The position numbers and the translations under genes were made by a program. DNA of 57,148 nucleotides from assembly GCF_900106745.1 (NCBI RefSeq), contig NZ_FNNV01000029.1, forward strand, positions 1 to 57,148, given 5' to 3'. The notes under the pieces were generated by a model, which searched no databases, was not told the origin of the DNA, and worked only from the letters and a program-made list of their open reading frames with translations. Shown piece after piece: positions 33,223 through 41,978 of the stretch (position 1 is the first letter of the stretch; the number at the start of each line of letters is the position of its first letter). Source of the DNA: Paenibacillus sp. CF384 (GTDB lineage: Bacteria; Bacillota; Bacilli; Paenibacillales; Paenibacillaceae).

Positions 33223-34839
33223 TTAGCTTTCTCTATATTCTTGAGGCGTCTTGCCGAAGTATTTCTTGAACTTCTTGATAAAATAAGGCGTGTTCTGATA
33301 GCCGAGCATCTCGGAAATTTCATACACCTTGTAGGTGCCCGACTTCAGCCAGAACGCCGCTTTATTCATCCGCAGTCGATACAGGTATTCGGTGAACGCT
33401 TCTCCCGTTTCCATCTTGTACACCTTGGATAGATAGACCGGATGAAAGTGAACGTAATCGGCAACCGCTTGCAGGGAAACATCGCCGTCGAGGTGACGTT
33501 CAACATATTGCTGGATCATTCTGACGACATCGGCTCGTGCGTCCTTCACTTCCCGAATCGTGTCTTCCCGCACTTTCTCCATCGTTCTGAACGCCCATTC
33601 GCGAAGTTGACGTACCGTCCGCAGCGCATATCCTTCGCGGCTATCGTCTTCCGCCGAACCCGCAATGTCCGCCAGCAACCGTTGATGTTTGTGGGCGACG
33701 TACGAGAAGGAGGCAGCAATCGTATAGTAAGCTTCCCGGATGTGCTCGGCGGATTCCCCGAACCTCTCGTCCAGCTCGCGGAAAACGGCGGACAATTTGG
33801 CTTTGGCTTCGTCCCAGCGTCCGGCTTCGAGCAGATGCATCAGAAGCGGCGGTTCATACAAGGTGTGCAGAGCCATCACTTCGATGAGCTGCCCAGGTAC
33901 GCTGCCGGTCACGAACATCTCGCTCTCGTTGCCGGCCCGACGCAGCAGCACCCCGACCGCATCTTCATAGGCGAGCCGCAAGCCTTGCGGGAATGCGTTC
34001 GTCCATTGACCGACCATCACCGAAACGGTGCCCTTCAAATAAAGCTTGACGCTCTTCTGAAGCTGCGCCGCAAGCCGCTCCAGAATCGCCTGCGCTTCCG
34101 CTGCGTTCTCCGCCGCCGCGGGGGCTTGCACGAGCAGCACGAGGTAATCGTGATCGTCCATGCAGTGCCACAAGCCGAAGTGACCCGCGAATAGTTCTTC
34201 GGCGATATTCCCGATCGCATATTGAAACAGCGAGAAACTCCGATTGTTATAGTCGTAGAAGTGTTCCTCCAGACGAACGAGCACGAGCGCGCACCTGTCC
34301 CCGGGAGTGAAGGGCAGCTCGAGCAACGCCAGACGGTCCGCTAGATTGCGCTCCTCCCAATGACTGCGCGTCAGCAGCTCCTTCAGAAGCTGCGTCCGAA
34401 GCAGCGGAAGATGATCCCGGACCGTTTGCAGCGTTCGACGGCGAGAGCTCGCCTCCTCCCACTCCCGCTTCAGCTTATCCTGAACGCGGCGAACGACCCG
34501 AATGAGATCCTCATCCTCGACGGGTTTCAGCAAATAATCCTCAGTTTCGTTCTCCAGCGCTTGTTTGGCGTATTCGAATTCCGCGAAACCGGAGAGCAGG
34601 ATACACTTCGTGCCCTTCCATTTCGCGCGGATCGTCTCGATCAGCTCCAGGCCGCTGATGCCCGGCATGCGAATATCGGTGATTACGATATCGATCGAAT
34701 GTTTCTCCAGCAGCTTCAGCGCTTCCCTGCCCGAATTTGCTTTATATACCGTTTCGATCCCCAATTGATCCCACGGAATGGTAATGGCCAACCCTTCGAT
34801 TACTGCATCTTCGTCGTCTACCAGCATGAGTTGATACAT
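33223..34839 (-). CDS. Response regulator of YesN type (AraC output)
   Basis: 538 residues. Receiver domain 1-120 with acidic pocket D8-D9 and phosphoacceptor Asp55 (ITDIRMPG). A long middle section of unknown fold follows. The C-terminal AraC double helix-turn-helix (about 435-535) ends with the typical FIKKFKKYFGKTPQEYRE. It works with the sensor kinase encoded 15 bp upstream in the same operon. The neighbouring genes (binding protein, permeases, glycosidases) are its expected targets. Confidence 0.9.
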   Translation of the reverse strand: MYQLMLVDDEDAVIEGLAITIPWDQLGIETVYKANSGREALKLLEKHSIDIVITDIRMPGISGLELIETIRAKWKGTKCILLSGFAEFEYAKQALENETEDYLLKPVEDEDLIRVVRRVQDKLKREWEEASSRRRTLQTVRDHLPLLRTQLLKELLTRSHWEERNLADRLALLELPFTPGDRCALVLVRLEEHFYDYNNRSFSLFQYAIGNIAEELFAGHFGLWHCMDDHDYLVLLVQAPAAAENAAEAQAILERLAAQLQKSVKLYLKGTVSVMVGQWTNAFPQGLRLAYEDAVGVLLRRAGNESEMFVTGSVPGQLIEVMALHTLYEPPLLMHLLEAGRWDEAKAKLSAVFRELDERFGESAEHIREAYYTIAASFSYVAHKHQRLLADIAGSAEDDSREGYALRTVRQLREWAFRTMEKVREDTIREVKDARADVVRMIQQYVERHLDGDVSLQAVADYVHFHPVYLSKVYKMETGEAFTEYLYRLRMNKAAFWLKSGTYKVYEISEMLGYQNTPYFIKKFKKYFGKTPQEYRES

Positions 34840-34854
34840 CGTCCGTCACCTCTC

Positions 34855-36600
34855 CTATTCGAAGCCTTTCTCCCTTTTCCAAACCAATTCGACTTTAAGC
34901 CCGCCCTTATCGGAATTGGACAGCCTTAATCCGGCGCCTTCACCGAACCGGAAACCGAGCCGCTGATGCACGTTCCACAGCCCGAAACCCGTCGTCTCGT
35001 CCATCGGAACGCCTATCTTGTCCCGGATGCTCCGCATCTGCTCCTCGTCCAAGCCCGTTCCGTTGTCCTCCACGATGATCCGATACTCTTCCTCATCCGA
35101 CTCGCCGCGGATTCCGATCCAGCCCCCGTCCTCTTGCATTTCGATTCCGTGAATCAACGCGTTCTCCACAACCGGCTGCAGCAATAGCCGGGGCATGGTC
35201 AGCCCGGACATGTTCGCCGGAATGTCGATCTCGAATCGGATGCGTTTCATCCGCAGCTGCTGGATTGTCAAATAGTTGTTGACCAGTGCGACCTCTTCTT
35301 CTAATCGGACGTCCGGAATATCCAGACGAGTGGAATACCGGTAGTATTCCGCGAGACTCATCGACATGCGAACCACCGCTTCTTCATCGCCGATCCGCAC
35401 CATGTTCTTGATGAAGAACAAGCAGTTGTATAGGAAATGGGGATTAATCTGGGATTGGAGCTGCTTGAGCCGCGCGTCGCGGGAACGGATTTTCTCTTCG
35501 AATACCGTTTCGATCAGCTGCTGCATTTGATCCGACATCTCATTGAACCGCTGAATCAGAAACACGAACTCATTCTTGGGCTTGTACACGATACGCGACG
35601 AGAAATCTCCCCTCTTAATCTTCTGAACATGGATCATAAGCTCGCGCAGCGGTACCCGAACATGGCGGTAAAGCAAGAATGCCGCGAGCAGACTCATGAC
35701 CAGCAGCAGCGCGGTCGACGCGTAGAACAAGTTACGGCTGCTGATAATCGGATCAGTGATCGCGTCGATCGGCACATAGTCGACCAAATACCAGCCGAGC
35801 ATCTTGGATTGCATCACTTTGACCAAGTATTCCCTGCCGCCGAGATCCATCGTTGCGCTGCGGAACGTTCCGAGATCGGTACCTTCGAGTTGCCGGGTAA
35901 GCTTCCCAATCACCGCTTCATTGGCGGATCGGCTCTCGATCGTGCCGTGCTGCGGATCGTAGAAGAACGGATCGCCTTTACCGCCCGATTTGTAGCGGTC
36001 CAGCATCTTGACCATATTGATTTCCGCGAATGCGCTTTCGATAATGAGATCGGCCTGGCTGGGATTCGAATAGGCATTCACGGGAGATACCCCATACCAG
36101 ACAAATTCTCGCCGGTCTTCCATTAAGGAGACCCCGTCTGCTTGGCGCACCCGATATTGCCACCCTTCGCGAACGTTCTGCATCTTGGTGTCGTCGAACG
36201 AACCGCTCGATTCGGTCGTCAGGAACCTTTGCGAATTCGGATTGTAGAGGACATACTGCGGCGACCAATTGTCGGATACGCTTTGCAAGAACAGTTTATC
36301 CAGGATCGTGATTTGCGTCTGGTTGGAGTCGTACCAGTCCGTCAGCAGATGAAGGTACGAATATTCGCGGACGGTCGGATCCCGGCTTAGCGTCACCGTA
36401 TTCTTCGCGAGCTGCTCGACGTGAGCGTCGACCTGGCTGAGGAAGAACGTCATTTGGTTGTCGTAAGACGTATTGATTTCATTCTGCACCACCCGCACCG
36501 ACACTTTGTTCGAATACCCGTACAGGAGCAATATCGGGATGAGCAGCAGAACGATGATGACCATGATTTTCGTAAAAATATTCGATTCGAACGGCTTCAA
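34855..36600 (-). CDS. Sensor histidine kinase of YesM type
   Basis: 581 residues from TTG 36600 behind GGAGGAGG. TM1 about 12-32, an extracellular Cache-like domain 35-285, TM2 about 290-312, HAMP 312-365, then a His_kinase domain with phosphoacceptor in LQSQINPHFLYNC and an ATPase with N box LLQPVVENALIHG and G boxes DNGTGLD and GFGLWNVHQRLG. It senses an extracellular sugar or a liganded binding protein and phosphorylates the YesN partner. Confidence 0.9.
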   Translation of the reverse strand: MKPFESNIFTKIMVIIVLLLIPILLLYGYSNKVSVRVVQNEINTSYDNQMTFFLSQVDAHVEQLAKNTVTLSRDPTVREYSYLHLLTDWYDSNQTQITILDKLFLQSVSDNWSPQYVLYNPNSQRFLTTESSGSFDDTKMQNVREGWQYRVRQADGVSLMEDRREFVWYGVSPVNAYSNPSQADLIIESAFAEINMVKMLDRYKSGGKGDPFFYDPQHGTIESRSANEAVIGKLTRQLEGTDLGTFRSATMDLGGREYLVKVMQSKMLGWYLVDYVPIDAITDPIISSRNLFYASTALLLVMSLLAAFLLYRHVRVPLRELMIHVQKIKRGDFSSRIVYKPKNEFVFLIQRFNEMSDQMQQLIETVFEEKIRSRDARLKQLQSQINPHFLYNCLFFIKNMVRIGDEEAVVRMSMSLAEYYRYSTRLDIPDVRLEEEVALVNNYLTIQQLRMKRIRFEIDIPANMSGLTMPRLLLQPVVENALIHGIEMQEDGGWIGIRGESDEEEYRIIVEDNGTGLDEEQMRSIRDKIGVPMDETTGFGLWNVHQRLGFRFGEGAGLRLSNSDKGGLKVELVWKREKGFE

Positions 36601-36747
36601 TCTTTCCCCTCCTCCAGTTCTCTGCTTGTCCGCTGGTTAAGAAAACGCTATGTATCTTCAGACATTATTCTGTTGCTCCAATATAGGAGGTTGATACAAT
36701 CATTTACATACACGCCTCTCATTTACAGCTCTATCAGGAGGTATACG

Positions 36748-37686
36748 ATGTCTTCACCTACCCCGGCCACCGTGAAGTTCACCAAGCAACGTTTGAATTT
36801 CAGAAGGTCGTGGCCTTTTCACCTGATGCTGCTCCCCGGCGTCATCTTCGTCCTCCTGTTTCAGTACCTACCGATGGCCGGTCTTGTCATTGCATTCCAA
36901 GACTTCAAACCATGGACGGGGTTCATCCACTCGCCATGGGTCGGCTTGGAGCATTTTCGGAGCCTATTCGAGAGACCCGACAGCAAACAAGTCATATGGA
37001 ACACCGTCGTCATTTCACTGTTGAGATGGGTTTTCGGCCTGGTCGCTCCCTTCCTCTTCGCCTTGCTGCTGAACGAAGTGCGACAAGTCACGTTCAAACG
37101 AACCGTGCAGACGATGGTTTACCTGCCGCATTTTCTGCCTTGGGTCATCCTTGGAGGTATCCTAATCGACCTGCTGTCGATCGAAGGCGGATTGGTTAAC
37201 CGCATAATCGGTGCCGTGTTCGGCATCGAACCGATCTTCTTCCTCGGCGAAGGGAATTGGTTCCGGGTAACGATCGTGATCAGCGACGTCTGGAAGGAAT
37301 GCGGATTCGGCGCCATCATCTTCCTCGCCGCGTTGGCGGGCATCAAACCGACTCTATACGAGGCCGCCCTCATGGACGGAGCGAGCCGCTGGAAACAGAC
37401 GCTGTACATTACGATTCCTTCGCTGATCCCCATCTTCATCGTCGTCGGCACCTTATCGCTCGGCACCATTTTGAACACCGGCTTCGACCAAATTTTCAAC
37501 TTGTATAATCCACTCGTATACGACAAAGGCGATGTCATCGATACCTTCGTCTACCGCATGGCCATTGTAGGCGGAAAAATGAGCTTCGGCACAGCCGTCG
37601 GCCTGCTAAAATCGTTCATTGGATTCGCCCTGATCGTAATCGGTTACAGGTTGGCCTATACATTTGCCGGCTATCGCATTTTCTAG
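36748..37686 (+). CDS. ABC permease of LplB type (system 2)
   Basis: 312 residues from ATG 36748 with AGGAGG upstream; the frame is open far upstream only as the antisense of the kinase gene. Six membrane segments and EAA loop EAALMDGASRWKQTLYITIP. It is divergent from the kinase gene and paired with the next permease. The 147-bp intergenic region contains AAACGCTA (36644-36651), a weak cre-like core, but no promoter that I would defend. Confidence 0.88.
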   Translation: MSSPTPATVKFTKQRLNFRRSWPFHLMLLPGVIFVLLFQYLPMAGLVIAFQDFKPWTGFIHSPWVGLEHFRSLFERPDSKQVIWNTVVISLLRWVFGLVAPFLFALLLNEVRQVTFKRTVQTMVYLPHFLPWVILGGILIDLLSIEGGLVNRIIGAVFGIEPIFFLGEGNWFRVTIVISDVWKECGFGAIIFLAALAGIKPTLYEAALMDGASRWKQTLYITIPSLIPIFIVVGTLSLGTILNTGFDQIFNLYNPLVYDKGDVIDTFVYRMAIVGGKMSFGTAVGLLKSFIGFALIVIGYRLAYTFAGYRIF

Positions 37687-37700
37687 AGTGGGGGTCATCT

Positions 37701-38576
37701 GTGAACTATACTTCGGCAACCCGGCAACTTTTTAACACCTTCAATTATCTGTTTCTTGCGGTTCTGTCCGCCCTGTGCCTGCTTCCGCTGCTGCACATTC
37801 TAGCCGTATCCTTCAGCGGCAAAGCTCCTGCCGAAGCGAATCTGATAGGTTTGTGGCCGATCGACTTCACTTTGGACGCTTACGCGGCAACGATAAACAA
37901 CCAGCTGTTCCTCGACTCGTTATGGATGGCGGTTGTGAGAACGATGCTCGGAACGACTCTGTGCATGGCGCTTGTATTCTTGTGCGCCTATCCGCTATCC
38001 AAGGATAAAGGCTTTAAAGGCAGGTCGGCATACGCCTGGTTCTTCGTCTTCACGATGCTGTTCAGCGGCGGTCTCGTCCCTTCCTATATCGTCATGCAGA
38101 AACTCGGGCTGATGAACTCGATTTGGGCGCTGGTGCTCCCGTCCGCCGTAAACGTGTGGCTGATCGTGCTCATGCTCAACTTCTTCCGGAACGTTCCCCA
38201 TGAACTGGAGGAAGCTTCCTTGATCGACGGAGCCGGCCACTTTCGGACCATGGTCTCCGTCCACCTGCCCTTATCGATGCCCTCCATCGCCACGCTGTCC
38301 CTGTTCAGCATGGTCTTTCATTGGAACGAGTGGTTCACAGGACTTCTCTACCTCACCGAATCTTCCAAATATCCGCTCGCCACTTTCCTGCAAACGGTCA
38401 TCGTCCAGCAGGATCTGACCCGCGTAACCCGCAACCCGGAGGCGCTCGCCAATATCGCCCAACGCTCCGTAAAAGCCGCGCAAATTTGTATCGGCGCTTT
38501 CCCGATCCTGATCGTGTACCCATTCATGCAAAAATATTTCATCACCGGCATCGTGGTCGGCGCCGTCAAAGAATAA
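37701..38576 (+). CDS. ABC permease of YtcP type (system 2)
   Basis: 291 residues from GTG 37701, 14 bp after the previous stop, with GGGGG as ribosome site. Six membrane segments, EAA-type loop EEASLIDGAGHFRTMVSVHLP and the YtcP C-terminus FITGIVVGAVKE. It forms the second importer channel, probably with the binding protein at 31387-33102. A promoter-like element follows it in antisense orientation. Confidence 0.88.
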   Translation: MNYTSATRQLFNTFNYLFLAVLSALCLLPLLHILAVSFSGKAPAEANLIGLWPIDFTLDAYAATINNQLFLDSLWMAVVRTMLGTTLCMALVFLCAYPLSKDKGFKGRSAYAWFFVFTMLFSGGLVPSYIVMQKLGLMNSIWALVLPSAVNVWLIVLMLNFFRNVPHELEEASLIDGAGHFRTMVSVHLPLSMPSIATLSLFSMVFHWNEWFTGLLYLTESSKYPLATFLQTVIVQQDLTRVTRNPEALANIAQRSVKAAQICIGAFPILIVYPFMQKYFITGIVVGAVKE

Positions 38577-38595
38577 AAAACGCGATTCATTACTG

Positions 38596-38652
38596 AATAT
38601 AAACGATTGCTTGCCCGGAAAACAGAAGATTTCTTGAATATTGATAACGTTA
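38596..38652 (-). promoter_or_regulatory. Antisense-facing copy of the importer promoter element
   Basis: 29-bp element at 38652-38624 (minus), identical at 23 of 29 positions to the element at 33197-33169. It is followed after exactly 23 bp by TATATT (38601-38596) and between them by CAAGNNATCGYTTA, conserved in both copies. The direction is into the 3' end of the permease genes. It may be an active antisense promoter or a relic of an earlier gene order. Confidence 0.5.
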
Positions 38653-38688
38653 ATTCAATAGGTTAGCTGCAATTGGCTGGACATGACA

Positions 38689-38724
38689 AAAAAGACCAAG
38701 GATACGATTCCTCGGCCTTTTCTT
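38689..38724. terminator. Terminator between permease and zinc-ribbon genes
   Basis: Twelve-base-pair stem AAAGACCAAGGA / TCCTCGGCCTTT with two mismatches; six T follow on the minus strand and TTTTC on the plus strand. It serves the convergent genes ending at 38576 and 38752. Confidence 0.75.
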
Positions 38725-38751
38725 GTGGGATACTTCCATTACAAAACGATC

Positions 38752-38958
38752 TTATACTTTAGTTTCTGTGTTTTCAGGATTAACAACCTCTTGTTCCATG
38801 AACAAATCATTTAACGAACTAAGCGATCCATCCTTTTCGACCTGATACACATCGAGCTTCTCGCCGACGAGACTCATTTCGATACAACAATTCCAACAGA
38901 AATATTGATGAGGACCAATCTTACCAATATCAATCGAATTGCAATTGATACATTTCAA
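38752..38958 (-). CDS. Small zinc-ribbon protein
   Basis: 68 residues. Two CxxC pairs, CINCNS (residues 3-6) and FCWNCC (20-25), would bind one zinc ion; the rest is acidic and probably flexible. AAGGAG precedes ATG 38958. Such short proteins are common in Bacilli and uncharacterised. The 240 bp upstream contain an imperfect repeat (CTAGAGTTACCGAA at 38996, CTAGAGTTATTGAA at 39047) and a terminator, nothing else recognised. Confidence 0.7.
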   Translation of the reverse strand: MKCINCNSIDIGKIGPHQYFCWNCCIEMSLVGEKLDVYQVEKDGSLSSLNDLFMEQEVVNPENTETKV

Positions 38959-39071
38959 TGGTTAGCGCTCCTTTCATAGCATTTTGGTATTACTACTAGA
39001 GTTACCGAATTGCGCTTCGTATAAACTAGCTAAGCGTTCAATATTGCTAGAGTTATTGAAAGTTGCATCAA

Positions 39072-39105
39072 CAAAAAAGTGGCTGTCGAGATTTTCTCGA
39101 CAGCC
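39072..39105 (-). terminator. Terminator of the aph(3'')-like gene
   Basis: Stem GGCTGTCGAG / CTCGACAGCC with a five-base loop; on the minus strand ACTTTTTTG follows. It lies 97 bp downstream of the gene's stop. Confidence 0.85.
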
Positions 39106-39201
39106 TGAAAAGTTACTTTAACATCGTTCTATTCCTTGCAATCCTCTACGACTTAAGCAGTAACAATAATTCACTATAAATCCCACATTTCATTAGCCTA
39201 C

Positions 39202-40002
39202 TTAGCTCCAGGTCAATGGATCCAGACGAAGATAAAAATCTAGGCGTTCGCGATCTGGAGTTTTGATCTCTAAAATCTCGAAGAGGAGAACGAACGCGCG
39301 CTCGGCCTCTTCTCGCTCTGTCCAACTCTCCCCTGCATTGGCAACCATCAGCGCTAAGTCTGCATAGCGATCCGCTGTCCCGAGGCGTCCCATGTCGATC
39401 AAGCCAGTGCATTGAAAGCTAACGGCGTCAATAATGAAGTTGGGCATGCAAGGATCACCGTGGCAGACTACCAGATCAGTGCGTTCTTGATCTAGCCGAA
39501 CCGGCAGTTCTCTATGTACACGCTCCAGAAGTTCATCATGTGGCATGTGTTTATCCTCGTCGGGCAAGAAGTCGCTATTTACGGCACCGCGCGACACCAC
39601 TTCTACAGCGCGTCCGAACATCTGCGACAAGCTTCGCTCAAATGGGCACTGATCAACCGGCAGCGTGTGAAGAATAGCAAGCTGCTGTACCATTGACGGC
39701 CATGCATGGAGCAGATCAGCTCCCGATAGATTTGCTGCGGAGATTCCAGGAATCGCTGTCATCACCAAGCTGGCCCCTTCCTCCCCCTCGTTCCATTCCA
39801 CTGCCTCAGGGCATGCGACACCTTGGTCTCTGAGCCAAAGAAGGCGATCACGTTCACCTGCTAGGTCAGCGACACCCGCAGGTGGCGTAATCTTCGCGTA
39901 AGCAAGATTGTCATTCCGACGGTAGACGAAATCACCAGATTCACCAATCAGTACGGGTTCCCACTCGTGAGACCTCTTGAGTAGTGGATGCAGCATGTTC
40001 AA
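39202..40002 (-). CDS. aph(3''): APH(3'')-I family streptomycin 3''-phosphotransferase homologue
   Basis: 266 residues from TTG 40002, seven bases from GGAGG. The sequence follows StrA/APH(3'')-Ib closely along its whole length as I remember that protein: GESGDFVYRR, LAGERDRLLWL, GVACPE, LSGADLLHAWPSM, VDQCPFERSLSQMFGRAV, LPVRLDQERTDLVVCHGD, PCMPNFI, CTGLID, GRLGTADRYADLALM and DRERLDFYLRLDPLTW. Catalytic HGDPCMPN and the metal Asp in LIDMGRLG are intact. It would phosphorylate the 3'' hydroxyl of streptomycin. There are no mobile-element signs around it, so it may be an intrinsic gene. It neighbours a drug-efflux-type ABC pair. Confidence 0.9.
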   Translation of the reverse strand: MNMLHPLLKRSHEWEPVLIGESGDFVYRRNDNLAYAKITPPAGVADLAGERDRLLWLRDQGVACPEAVEWNEGEEGASLVMTAIPGISAANLSGADLLHAWPSMVQQLAILHTLPVDQCPFERSLSQMFGRAVEVVSRGAVNSDFLPDEDKHMPHDELLERVHRELPVRLDQERTDLVVCHGDPCMPNFIIDAVSFQCTGLIDMGRLGTADRYADLALMVANAGESWTEREEAERAFVLLFEILEIKTPDRERLDFYLRLDPLTWS

Positions 40003-40092
40003 ATCATTCCTCCCGCGCAGCCGCCACGGCTAAGATGTAATACATGCGCTTGCTTAGATCATGGTTTCTATTGCGGTATTTGTTTTCTTCGT

Positions 40093-40851
40093 TTAACTTC
40101 TCTTCTTGTATGCGCGCACCGCGAAGAAATAAGCGACTACCAGTATCCCTAAGCACCATGCTAGAGCGACCCAGATCTCATCGCCGACCGGTTGATTCGA
40201 TAATAACGCGCGAATGGTCTCTACGATCGAGGTCACCGGCTGATTGTCAGCGAAGGCGCGTACGACCGCCGGCATCGATTCGGTCGGAACGAACGCCGAG
40301 CTGATAAACGGCAGGAAGATCAGCGGATAGGAGAACGCGGTAGCGCCTTCCATCGAATTCGCGGCCAGTCCGGCAATCGTCGCGACCCAAGTCAGAGCCA
40401 AAGTGAACAGCATGAGTATGCCGGCTACGGCAAGCCATTCCAGTACCCCCGCCGATGAACGGAAACCCATGATGAGCGCGACGAGAATGATCACGACAAC
40501 CGATAGGGCGTTAGATACCAGAGAGGTCAGTACGTGTCCCCACAGCACGGCGGAACGTGCGATCGGCATGGAATGGAATCGCTCGATTATACCCCGCTGC
40601 TTATCCTGGAAGAGGCGGTAAGCCGTATAAGATACTCCGCTTGCGATCGCCATCAGCAAGATGCCGGGCAAGAGGTAGTTCACGTAGTTGTCCGTACCGG
40701 CCTGGATAGCTCCGCCGAGCACATAGACGAACAGCAGCATCATAGCGATCGGCGTAATGCACACCGTAATGATAGTGTCCATGCTGCGCATAATATGGCG
40801 CATGGATCGTCCGAGCATAACACTCATGTCGCTAAAGAAATGTTCACTCAT
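40093..40851 (-). CDS. ABC-2 type efflux permease (DrrB-like)
   Basis: 252 residues, six membrane segments with an ABC-2 signature (LPGILLMAIASGVSYTAYRLFQDKQRGIIERFHSMPI). It starts 2 bp after the ATPase gene and completes an exporter of the daunorubicin-resistance type. The C-terminus is short and basic. Substrate unknown; the operon begins with a PadR regulator, typical of drug-inducible exporters. Confidence 0.85.
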   Translation of the reverse strand: MSEHFFSDMSVMLGRSMRHIMRSMDTIITVCITPIAMMLLFVYVLGGAIQAGTDNYVNYLLPGILLMAIASGVSYTAYRLFQDKQRGIIERFHSMPIARSAVLWGHVLTSLVSNALSVVVIILVALIMGFRSSAGVLEWLAVAGILMLFTLALTWVATIAGLAANSMEGATAFSYPLIFLPFISSAFVPTESMPAVVRAFADNQPVTSIVETIRALLSNQPVGDEIWVALAWCLGILVVAYFFAVRAYKKRS

Positions 40852-40853
40852 CG

Positions 40854-41612
40854 TTAAGCACCCTCCTTATAACCTATGATTGCGAGGAAGATCTCTTCCA
40901 AAGAAGGCTGTTTCTCCACGTACTCCTTCTTGGCGGGCGGGAACAGCTTCTTCAGCTCATCCAGCGTGCCATTCGCGATTATTGTACCCTTATGCAAAAT
41001 CGCAATTTGATCGGCAAGCTGTTCAGCTTCATCCAAGTACTGCGTCGTCAGAAACACCGTCGTGCCGCCCTCCGCCAGACCCTTGACGATCTTCCAAGTC
41101 TCGATGCGCGCCTCGGGATCCAGTCCCGTGGTCGGCTCGTCGAGGAAGATAAGCTGCGGGTTGCCGATCAGGCTCATCGCGATATCGAGCCTGCGGCGCA
41201 TGCCTCCCGAATAGGTGGACGCCTTGCGATCCGCGGCGTCATTCAAGCCGAATCGATTCAGCAGCTCATCCGCGACAGCTCGCGGTTTGGGCAGGTGACG
41301 CAGCTTGGCGATCATGACTAAATTCTCCCTGCCGGTCAAGATTTCGTCCACGGCCGCAAATTGCCCGGTTAGACTAATCGCTTGCCGTACCTTCTCGGGT
41401 TTGGATGCGACGTCGAAGCCATGTACGGCGGCGGTGCCTCCGTCTTGCCTAAGCAGCGTGGTAAGAATTCTGACGATTGTTGTCTTGCCCGCGCCGTTTG
41501 AGCCCAGCAGAGCGAAAATCTCGCCCCGCTTCACTTCGAAGTCTACGCCTTTTAACACTTCCGTGTCCTTGTAAGACTTTCGCAAGCCTTTCACTTCTAT
41601 TGCTTTTTCCAT
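40854..41612 (-). CDS. ABC efflux ATPase (DrrA-like)
   Basis: 252 residues from ATG 41612 behind GAGGAGGG; the frame extends further without a site. Walker A GSNGAGKTT, signature YSGGMRRR and Walker B LIFLDEPTTGLDP are present, with the short C-terminal extension of DrrA proteins. It energises export by the permease that follows. It belongs to the operon padR-DUF1048-DUF1048-drrA-drrB. Confidence 0.88.
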   Translation of the reverse strand: MEKAIEVKGLRKSYKDTEVLKGVDFEVKRGEIFALLGSNGAGKTTIVRILTTLLRQDGGTAAVHGFDVASKPEKVRQAISLTGQFAAVDEILTGRENLVMIAKLRHLPKPRAVADELLNRFGLNDAADRKASTYSGGMRRRLDIAMSLIGNPQLIFLDEPTTGLDPEARIETWKIVKGLAEGGTTVFLTTQYLDEAEQLADQIAILHKGTIIANGTLDELKKLFPPAKKEYVEKQPSLEEIFLAIIGYKEGA

Positions 41613-41646
41613 TGGATATCCCTCCTCATAGTTTATAAGCCGCAAC

Positions 41647-41967
41647 TTATTTCTTGTTCTTCTTCTGGTCAACCGACTCTTGATAGAGGTCCGCGTATGT
41701 CTTCGAATCTTTGATGAGCTCGTCGCAGAACGCCGCCACGTCGCTCCCCGTTACTTCAAGCACGCCTTTCCCCGATACCGCGCCTTCTTCGAATAGATCG
41801 ACGATGCCCGAGAGCAGCCCCCCTTCAACGAGATCGACAGGTCCGACTTTGAACAGATATTTTTGAATCTCCTTATACACGATCTGATAATCCTTAGGGA
41901 GCGCTTTGACGCGCGCCACGTGCGCCCGCCATTCTTTTTTGCCTTCGATGATTTCTCGGATTCCCAT
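41647..41967 (-). CDS. DUF1048 family protein 2
   Basis: 106 residues from ATG 41967, eight bases from AGGAG; the upstream GTG overlaps that site. Pattern EWRAHVARVKALPKDYQIVYKEIQKYL and C-terminal GSDVAAFCDELIKDSKTYAD matches the paralogue encoded just upstream. DUF1048 proteins are small helical proteins regularly linked to PadR regulators and drug ABC exporters; role unknown. It lies 11 bp behind the first copy. Confidence 0.8.
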   Translation of the reverse strand: MGIREIIEGKKEWRAHVARVKALPKDYQIVYKEIQKYLFKVGPVDLVEGGLLSGIVDLFEEGAVSGKGVLEVTGSDVAAFCDELIKDSKTYADLYQESVDQKKNKK

Positions 41968-41978
41968 ATGAATCACTC

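Noticed and set aside
33442..34194. 250-codon plus-strand frame opposite the response regulator
   Set aside because: Shadow of the YesN-type gene caused by codon bias at the third position.
38996..39060. 51-bp-spaced direct repeat CTAGAGTTACCGAA / CTAGAGTTATTGAA upstream of the zinc-ribbon gene
   Set aside because: Only two imperfect copies in AT-rich DNA and no relation in sequence to the 50-bp-spaced family.
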